Source: Anatilimnocola aggregata (lineage in GTDB: Bacteria; Planctomycetota; Planctomycetia; Pirellulales; Pirellulaceae). From it: 64,000 bases of DNA. How positions within the stretch are numbered: position 1 is the first letter of the stretch; each line of letters opens with the position of its first letter. Both the position numbers and the translations under genes were made by a program. Under the pieces are notes generated by a model. It worked only from the letters and a program-made list of their open reading frames with translations. It was not told the DNA's origin and ran no database searches. Below, one piece after another: positions 17,408 through 23,146 of the stretch. The stretch lies in contig NZ_CP036274.1 of assembly GCF_007747655.1 (NCBI RefSeq), forward strand, positions 3,410,001 to 3,474,000, given 5' to 3'.

Positions 17408-18250
17408 ATGACAGACGCCATCTTGCTGGTTGGTCACGGCACTCGGAATCCGCAGGGTACCGCGCAATTTCTGCGTTTGAGCGAGTTGCTGCGCGCTTCC
17501 GTTGCTCCGTTACCCCTGGAAGTGGGTTTTATCGAACTGCAAGAGCCGACGATTGAGACGGCCTTGGTCAATCTATCTCAACGGGGACTTCGGCAGATTC
17601 TCCTCTCCCCTGCCCTGCTCTTTGCCGCCGGTCATGCCAAGCAAGATATTCCCGCCGCAGTCGAGCGGGCGAAGTCTGTCCAGCCTGACTTGCAGGTAAC
17701 AATGGCCGAACCCCTAGGCTGTCACAAAGCCCTGATTGAACTCGCAGCCCTCCGCTTCCTAGGCTCCCTCTCTCCGATACACCGGGCAGAGGATCGGGGT
17801 GAAGGGCCTGCCTCTCAACAAGACCCAGCACCATCGCCGATCCAACCAGTGGACCCAGCGAAAACTGCCCTCGTCCTCATTGGCCGTGGCAGCAGCGATC
17901 CGGCTGCCATCGAGCACTGCCGCGAGTTCGCAGCCCTGCTGGGCGAAAAAGTGGGAGCAGCTGGCGTCTACACAGGTTTCATCGCCGTCGCCAAACCAAG
18001 TTTACCCGAAGTACTCGAACAGGCCGCCGCGGCGGGCTTCGAACGCATCGTCGTGCAGCCTCACCTGCTTTTCAGTGGCGAGATGCTCGAAACCACAACA
18101 GCTGCTGTAAGTCACGCTCGCCAAACGCACCCGCGGGTCGAGTGGCGGCAAGCAGGAATTCTCGGCAGTGATTTATTAGCGACGAATGGACTTGCCGCCC
18201 AGCATCTAATTCAGGCCTTGCTCGAACGACTGGAAATCGATGACCGTTGA
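17408..18250 (+). CDS. Two-domain CbiX/SirB-type sirohydrochlorin chelatase
   Basis: 280 residues made of two related CbiX domains. The first begins ILLVGHGTRNP (His of the metal/substrate site) and includes LSPALLFAAGHAKQDIP with the second conserved His. The second begins ALVLIGRGSSDP, with the active-site His replaced by Arg, and includes VVQPHLLFSGEMLE. The family inserts Co or Fe into sirohydrochlorin for cobalamin or siroheme. The SUMT-HemD fusion 5 kb upstream would make the precursor. The interdomain linker (residues ~119-150, IHRAEDRGEGPASQ) coincides with an absorbed repeat element. The second domain's altered motif suggests asymmetric function. The choice between Co and Fe cannot be read from the sequence. 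Confidence 0.88.
   Translation: MTDAILLVGHGTRNPQGTAQFLRLSELLRASVAPLPLEVGFIELQEPTIETALVNLSQRGLRQILLSPALLFAAGHAKQDIPAAVERAKSVQPDLQVTMAEPLGCHKALIELAALRFLGSLSPIHRAEDRGEGPASQQDPAPSPIQPVDPAKTALVLIGRGSSDPAAIEHCREFAALLGEKVGAAGVYTGFIAVAKPSLPEVLEQAAAAGFERIVVQPHLLFSGEMLETTTAAVSHARQTHPRVEWRQAGILGSDLLATNGLAAQHLIQALLERLEIDDR
17761..17815 (-). repeat. Intragenic repeat copy in the CbiX linker
   Basis: Read on the - strand this matches, imperfectly, the 13078-13138 element (CCCGATCCTCTGCCCGGTGT versus CCCGACCCTCTCCCCGGAGT). It encodes the linker between the two CbiX domains without breaking the frame. Confidence 0.55.
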
Positions 18251-18382
18251 ATGATTGCATTCGCTAGACCGACCCTAGCCGCTGGGTTAAACTTCTCTCA
18301 GCATCAGATCGATAGTCATTGATGCTCCCCGCCATTGCCGGTACCTGCCTCGTTCGACCTGCCAATCTCGGAAATCCTCCCC

Positions 18383-19792
18383 ATGACTGTGTCTCGCACT
18401 CAAGCTGCCCAGATTACTCGTCGGCAATGGCTGCAAGCCGGTGCGTTTGGGGCGCTGGGACTTTCGCTGCCGCAGATGTTGCAGCTTGAAGCTCACGCGG
18501 CCAGCGGTCGCAAGGGGCAGGCCAAGAATGTCCTCCTGCTCGTCGAGCACGGTGGCCTGTCACACACCGATACTTGGGATCCGAAGCCCGATGTGGCTTC
18601 CGAGCAACGGACCCCGTTCGATCTGGTGCCCACCAGCACACCAGGGCAGCGGTTCACCGAGTTGCTTACTCACACGGCGAAGATCTCGGACAAGATTGCC
18701 GTCGTGCGCGGCATGCGGCACATTCAGCGGAACGATGATCACGGCCGCGGCATGCAATATGTTCTGTCTGGACAAAGTCCGGGCGGGCCCGTGGAATATC
18801 CCGATATGGGTGCCGTGGCTTCGTATGTGCTTGGCAGTGCTTGCGAGTACTTGCCGTCGTACGTGCAACTTCCGGCAACTTCCGAATTTGCCCACATGAC
18901 CAAATCGGGCTTTTTGCCCTCTAGCTATGGTGCCTTCAAGGCGACGGCTCGCGATGCTTCCGATCCCGCCTGGAAGGTCTCGGGAATGCAGCGAAATCCG
19001 GAACTAACCGACGAACGACTCGGCCAGCGGCGGGCACTCCTTTCGGCCCTCAATCAGAATCGGACCTTGGCTAACGATCGAACCACAGCGGCCATCGACA
19101 CGTTTCACGAACAGGCGGCGTCGCTGCTCACCAGTCCGGCAGCTTCGAAAGCCTTCGACCTGACGACAGAAACGCCGAAGACCCGCGAGCAATATGGCGC
19201 GGGGCATCGTGGTGCTTGCTACCTGCTCGGTCGCAAGCTGATCGAATCGGGCGTGCGGTTCGTGACCATCGACACACGCTGGCCCAAAGTCCCCGGGCAA
19301 GTTGGTGGCGGCAATTTGAACTGGGACCATCACGACCATATCTATGCCAAAGAAACTTGCGAACTCCCCGGAGCCAGTGGCGCAGGTGCTGGTCGGTACG
19401 GCATCGCTCACTGGTACATGATGGGAAGCCTCGACCGGGCTTATTCGACGCTCATCACTGACCTCGATCAGCGCGGACTGCTCGCCGAAACGCTGGTGTG
19501 CCTTGTGACCGAATTCGGCCGTACACCCAAAATCAACAAGCATGGCGGCCGCGATCACTGGCCCGACGCCTACTCGATTGTGTTTGCCGGTGCGGGCATT
19601 CGGGGTGGGCAGATCATCGGAGCCACCGACCGACAAGGGGCGTTCGTCATCGACAATCCCCATTCGCCCGATGACTACGCGGCGACCATCTACGACAAGC
19701 TCGGCATCAATCGCGAGAAGCCCCTCTACACGCAAGAGCAGCGTCCCATGTTCCTGGCGCACACGGGCAAACCGATTGCTGAGTTGTTCTGA
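18383..19792 (+). CDS. DUF1501 family protein, twin-arginine-like signal
   Basis: 469 residues. ITRRQWLQAGAFGALGLSLP is a twin-arginine-like export signal. The rest belongs to the DUF1501 (sulfatase/alkaline-phosphatase-fold) family: VLLLVEHGGLSHTDTWDPKP, RHIQRNDDHGRGMQYVLSG, NWDHHDHIY, VCLVTEFGRTPKINKHGGRDHWPDAYSIVFAG. The His/Asp clusters could bind metal, and the fold suggests hydrolysis of a sulfate or phosphate ester, but no member has a firmly known role that I can cite. It usually accompanies DUF1549/DUF1553 proteins, as at 23147. The ATG at 18383 is used because the upstream extension to a TTG at 18335 lacks family similarity. Confidence 0.9.
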   Translation: MTVSRTQAAQITRRQWLQAGAFGALGLSLPQMLQLEAHAASGRKGQAKNVLLLVEHGGLSHTDTWDPKPDVASEQRTPFDLVPTSTPGQRFTELLTHTAKISDKIAVVRGMRHIQRNDDHGRGMQYVLSGQSPGGPVEYPDMGAVASYVLGSACEYLPSYVQLPATSEFAHMTKSGFLPSSYGAFKATARDASDPAWKVSGMQRNPELTDERLGQRRALLSALNQNRTLANDRTTAAIDTFHEQAASLLTSPAASKAFDLTTETPKTREQYGAGHRGACYLLGRKLIESGVRFVTIDTRWPKVPGQVGGGNLNWDHHDHIYAKETCELPGASGAGAGRYGIAHWYMMGSLDRAYSTLITDLDQRGLLAETLVCLVTEFGRTPKINKHGGRDHWPDAYSIVFAGAGIRGGQIIGATDRQGAFVIDNPHSPDDYAATIYDKLGINREKPLYTQEQRPMFLAHTGKPIAELF

Positions 19793-19882
19793 TCCCCGAC
19801 AATTTCGACCGCCGGGGAAAACAGGGTCAACGCAACTCAGCCCTTTCGCCGCAAAATCTCCGCCCCCATTTTCATCCTAAAC

Positions 19883-19975
19883 GTCCAACAATACCCTCGA
19901 TTGTTGAACACGAATTGCTCGGAAACCCGAGAGTTGCGCACATCGCTGTCCAACAATCGGCCCGATTGTTGGACA
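19883..19975. repeat. Two TCCAACAAT hairpins in tandem
   Basis: GTCCAACAAT (19883-19892) pairs with ATTGTTGAAC (19900-19909) with one mismatch. TGTCCAACAATCGG (19947-19960) pairs perfectly with CCGATTGTTGGACA (19962-19975) around a single base. The second is a 14-bp near-perfect palindrome. Confidence 0.7.
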
Positions 19976-20240
19976 CCCCCCTTTTGCGGTCGTCGCGTCA
20001 AGTCTTCACTGGCAGATCGGTTTAATCAGTCCCCGTATTCCACACCGTTGCGGACAGAACGACGTGAACTGGAAATTTCCACTAAGTGCAGATGTTCGCA
20101 AAGTTTCCATTGTCTCGTAACGACTCTAGTGCCAAGGGTTTGTGGCTTCGGCACTCGCCTTAAGTCCTTGCCACGATCAGGAAACCTCGGAATTCAATTT
20201 CCATTATCCGGGCAATAGTCTCACTAGCGTGCAATCTCAT

Positions 20241-20324
20241 CTGGTTAACTCCCGCGCTTGTGCGGGTGAATTGCCAAACACACGAATCATCAGTTCAGCG
20301 GCCGCCAGCGGCCCGGTTAACCAG
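20241..20324 (+). repeat. Palindromic MITE/REP-like element, copy 1
   Basis: 84 bp bounded by CTGGTTAAC and GTTAACCAG. Inside are the hairpins CCCGC-GCTTGT-GCGGG and GGCCGC-CA-GCGGCC. A diverged copy lies inverted at 22898-22980. Confidence 0.75.
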
Positions 20325-20500
20325 TTTTGGCAGCCTGACATCAGCAGGAAGTGCTGTAGACAATCTGCGAAATGATCGCATTACAATTACCAGATTGAGA
20401 AAGAGCATCCGCTGAATATTAGATGCTCTACCCGTGACACGTCTGGTCACCGTCGCGAAAAGATCGTCCCAGTTCACGCTGGCGTGATGAGTTTCCTAAG

Positions 20501-20594
20501 TAGCCCGACGCGTAGGCGAGGGAGCTATTCTGTTATCGCGTTCCGCTGCGAGGAACGGTTGTTCTTGATTTCCCCTCGTTGACGCGTCGGGCTA
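20501..20594. repeat. TAGCCCGACGCG large inverted repeat
   Basis: The left arm begins TAGCCCGACGCGTAGGCGAG (20501-20520) and the right arm ends GACGCGTCGGGCTA (20581-20594), preceded by TCCCCTCGTT. A smaller hairpin, CGTTCC/GGAACG, lies between (20539-20557). This resembles intergenic palindromes I know to be common in planctomycete genomes. Confidence 0.75.
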
Positions 20595-20749
20595 TTTGCA
20601 TAGGCATATTACTCTCCGCAATCATGCTTCACCTTGGTGTTGCGAGCCTACGCTTAACGGAAGGTTGAGTTTCATTCCCTCATTCTCCCCGCGTGCGAAA
20701 ATGCCCCGCGAGAGTGACGGGACCAATACGCCTCACGTACAATCCACTC

Positions 20750-21016
20750 ATGCCGAACACCCGCTTAGCCGCGCCGATCTTTGTCGCCCTCGCAATGATC
20801 CTCATTCCAATAGTGTACGTGGGGAGCTACTTGGCAATCGTCGATCCAAACCCGAGCGGCGTTCCTTGTTGGGGAACAGGATCGGGTCACTACGGTTATC
20901 GCGGCATCTGGGTGGACCGCGCTTTCTGGCCCTTGGAGCAGATCGACCGGAAGGTGAGGCCGGGTGCGTGGAACCCGCCAGAGACAGATTTGCCGTTTCA
21001 TCATTGGCGATGGTGA
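20750..21016 (+). CDS. Small membrane protein, FWPLEQIDRKVRP family (paralogue 1)
   Basis: 88 residues: MPNTRLAAPIF, one hydrophobic helix (IFVALAMILIPIVYVGSYLAIV), a short variable extracytoplasmic part with GYRGI, then the invariant block FWPLEQIDRKVRPGAW. Two more copies in this window (22277 and 48408) share the layout. It may be anchored in the inner membrane. No known domain. The bases around the start (TACAATCCACTCATGCC) are nearly the same as at 22277, indicating a fairly recent duplication. Function unknown. Confidence 0.65.
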   Translation: MPNTRLAAPIFVALAMILIPIVYVGSYLAIVDPNPSGVPCWGTGSGHYGYRGIWVDRAFWPLEQIDRKVRPGAWNPPETDLPFHHWRW

Positions 21017-21029
21017 CCAGACCAGTCAT

Positions 21030-21212
21030 TCAAAGCCGGACACTACCATCTAATGACTTCATATTGCAGCGAACAAGATCAAGAACCTGCTCACCAATTA
21101 GTGTAAATACAAAACCTAGCCCGGGGCATTCACCACAATCGTATCCTCCACCGATGTGGCCAGTCCCGTGGCAATGCTCGCACATTCGCTCGAATTCTGG
21201 GAGATTTTTCAT
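21030..21212 (-). CDS. Small CxxCxGxG zinc-finger-like protein
   Basis: 60 residues with CEHCHGTGHIGGGYDCGECPG, i.e. two CxxC pairs with the Gly spacing of DnaJ-type zinc fingers, followed by a hydrophobic stretch FVFTLIGEQVLDLV. The ATG is 4 bases after the stop of the HEPN gene on the same strand, so it is probably translationally coupled to it. It could bind zinc or nucleic acid, or be a partner of the broken HEPN protein. Specific function unknown. Confidence 0.55.
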   Translation of the reverse strand: MKNLPEFERMCEHCHGTGHIGGGYDCGECPGLGFVFTLIGEQVLDLVRCNMKSLDGSVRL

Positions 21213-21216
21213 GCAA

Positions 21217-22212
21217 TTAGTCCGGGTGGCTCTTTAGCCATGCATTCACGAATTCTAGCAGAGACACGGAAAATGACACAGCAGAGTTTGCGTACCTCGC
21301 AACAGCAGCACCTCCAAGCAAAAGTGTAGAGCCGAGCGCAGCATCGCGCAGCTCGGGATCGTAGCGAAGGGCTTGTTCCTTGAACTTTTGATCAACTCGA
21401 CCGCCTTGGTGAGCAAAAAGATTGCGAACAGACTCTAACGCTTTCAAGTCGCCTGCTGAATCGAACAGGTTGCGCAAGTCTGGGCTTGCTTGTGTTCGCC
21501 CGCCACTTGCGGGAACTTGAAACGCATCAAGATATGCTTGTCAGGTGGTCGTGTACGACAGGAAATTTACACGCTTTCGTTGCTTTAACAGATCGCCCAT
21601 TGTTTGAGTTAGATTAAATCCATGGGCGACTAATTCGGTAAGCGGAATGGTTGCAGCTGAGCGATTGCTGTCGCCTTCGTCCCGCACTTGCGCCGGCTTT
21701 CGAATTACGTTTACCGCAAGGGTTTTCGGGCGACTGTTAACTGCTGCCACCCACAAGTCAGCAGACATTGATTCAAATACTGTGTACGCACCTAGAAGTA
21801 GTGCAGAATATGTTGACGCCAATCCCTCGCTCCAAAATGGGCTACGATCAGCTTCGGCCGACAGGTTCGCGATCAAATCGTTAAACAGTAGCGCTTCACA
21901 ATTCGCTACCGCCATTCCGCGGTGAGTCTCGAATAATTCACTTGATCGCCGCAGAATCCCATCAGTCTGCCCGTCCTCCGCCTTGATTGCGCCGTGAAGT
22001 TCAACAGCCGCAAGGTCGGGATACGCTTGCAATCTTTGCCCCCTCGCAATGGCATGCGCTGGCAATAGGGCAAAGCAGCCTATGCGCTTAAGATTCTCAT
22101 CCGCAGCATCCGCAATTTTGACGAGTTCCGCTCCATCGACCCGCTTTGAGAGATTCAAGCAGCGAATTCTGCCGGCTAGCTTTACGACTTCTTGGTACTC
22201 GAAACCGGTCAT
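21217..22212 (-). pseudogene. HEPN-domain protein interrupted by an in-frame TGA
   Basis: Reading from ATG 22212 (preceded by GGGGAG at nine bases), 223 codons run to a TGA at 21543-21541. The very same frame then continues without another stop to TAA at 21217. The part after the TGA includes the HEPN catalytic-type motif RNLFAH (Rx4H) in ESVRNLFAHQGG and an Ala/Gly-rich helix near the end. The part before it has the helix LLLGAYTVFESMSADLW typical of HEPN bundles. HEPN proteins are often RNases in toxin-antitoxin or abortive-infection systems. The single stop separates the body from the RNase motif, so the protein is probably inactive unless the stop is read through. Confidence 0.65.
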
Positions 22213-22276
22213 TACGAATCGCTCCCCAAAAGGAGACATGATTAAACACCCAAGGGTTCGCAGCTACAATCCACCC

Positions 22277-22540
22277 ATGCCCAACACCCGCTCAGCCGCG
22301 CCGATCTTCGCAGCGATATTGCTGCTGCTGCCAGTGCTGTACGTTGGGAGCTATCCCGCGCTGGTCCAGCCAGCCTCCCTACATAGCACGACGACGGACC
22401 AACTTGGTGACCCGAGCTATTGCTTGGCCTTCTATCGATACGGCGGCGAACGATCGCGGCGATTCTTCTGGCCGCTAGAGCAGATCGACCGGAAGGTGAG
22501 GCCGGAAGCTTGGGGGATTGAACCGGACTTGGAGACTTAG
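22277..22540 (+). CDS. Small membrane protein, FWPLEQIDRKVRP family (paralogue 2)
   Basis: 87 residues: MPNTRSAAPIFAAILLLLPV, LYVGSYPALVQP, a variable middle with YRYGGE, then FWPLEQIDRKVRPEAW. It matches the 20750 protein closely at both ends and differs in the middle, suggesting that the anchor and the WPLEQIDRKVRP block are functional while the loop diverges. It is divergent from the HEPN gene, 64 bp apart. Function unknown. Confidence 0.65.
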   Translation: MPNTRSAAPIFAAILLLLPVLYVGSYPALVQPASLHSTTTDQLGDPSYCLAFYRYGGERSRRFFWPLEQIDRKVRPEAWGIEPDLET

Positions 22541-22638
22541 CCAGCTAATCCATGTACAGGCTAGTCACTCAAAACATCCACTACCTCTCGTCCCCGCGAA
22601 CCTAGCGGGGCTTTTTCGTGCGAGGGTTGAATGGGGCG

Positions 22639-22851
22639 ATGGACGAGAACCCATACGAATCGCCGCAACTGCTATCGAACGAGTCGGCCAAACAAAAACC
22701 GCGTTCGCGGCGCGGCGTTATCGTTGGGTGTATTTTGGGGCTGGTTTTGGGAGCAATGTTCTCGCCAGCAGGCGGACCAACAGCAATAATCTTGCACATA
22801 ACTGGGGGCGCAATTGCGGGAGCAGTTGTCGGCGGATTCCTGTTTCCTTAA
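22639..22851 (+). CDS. Small NPYESP-type membrane protein
   Basis: 70 residues: MDENPYESPQ, a basic stretch (KQKPRSRRG), and two hydrophobic Gly/Ala-rich segments (VIVGCILGLVLGAMF; IAGAVVGGFLF). The N-terminal NPYESP motif is shared with the 55774 protein and recurs in planctomycete small membrane proteins, but its role is unknown. Upstream is a short GC-rich hairpin-like sequence (GCGGGGCTTTTTCGTGCG), also found inverted near 48800. Confidence 0.6.
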   Translation: MDENPYESPQLLSNESAKQKPRSRRGVIVGCILGLVLGAMFSPAGGPTAIILHITGGAIAGAVVGGFLFP

Positions 22852-22897
22852 CCCAACGAGTAGTCCGACTAGTGATATTTGTCAGACTGCCCTTCTT

Positions 22898-22980
22898 TGG
22901 TTAACCGAGCCGCTTGCGGCCGTTGAACTGGTGATTCGCTTGTTTTGCAGTTCACCCGCGCAAGCGCGTGGGTTAACCAG
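22898..22980 (-). repeat. Palindromic MITE/REP-like element, copy 2 (inverted)
   Basis: About 83 bp ending in GGTTAACCAG. Its reverse complement aligns along its whole length with 20241-20324, including CGCGCTTGCGCGGGTGAA and AATCACCAGTTCA. The two copies bracket the 20.3-22.9 kb genes in opposite orientation. Confidence 0.75.
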
Positions 22981-23146
22981 GTGACATTTAGCGCTAGTTG
23001 GACTACTAGTCACTCAAAAACACCCACTACCCGCTTGCACTGTTGCTTTACTCAGCCTCGCGCGACGGACTAAGATAGTGAAGCTGTAATCCTGGGATTG
23101 CAGCTCCCACCTTTCGCTCACCTGCCCCGCCTGAAAGCAATGCCTG

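Larger units (their letters stand above)
19793..20749. other. 957-bp repeat-rich non-coding region
   Basis: I find no credible gene. It contains two TCCAACAAT hairpins, a CTGGTTAAC-bounded palindromic element, a small GAGCATC/GATGCTC hairpin (20403-20430) and a large TAGCCCGACGCG inverted repeat, each listed separately. Confidence 0.6.

Noticed and set aside
20596-21237. 213-codon + strand open frame overlapping paralogue 1
   Set aside because: The 20750 frame has family similarity to two other loci; this frame has none.
21541-21543. Selenocysteine reading of the HEPN-gene TGA
   Set aside because: No selenocysteine-insertion-like hairpin is obvious directly after it and the family has no known selenoprotein; nonsense change is simpler.
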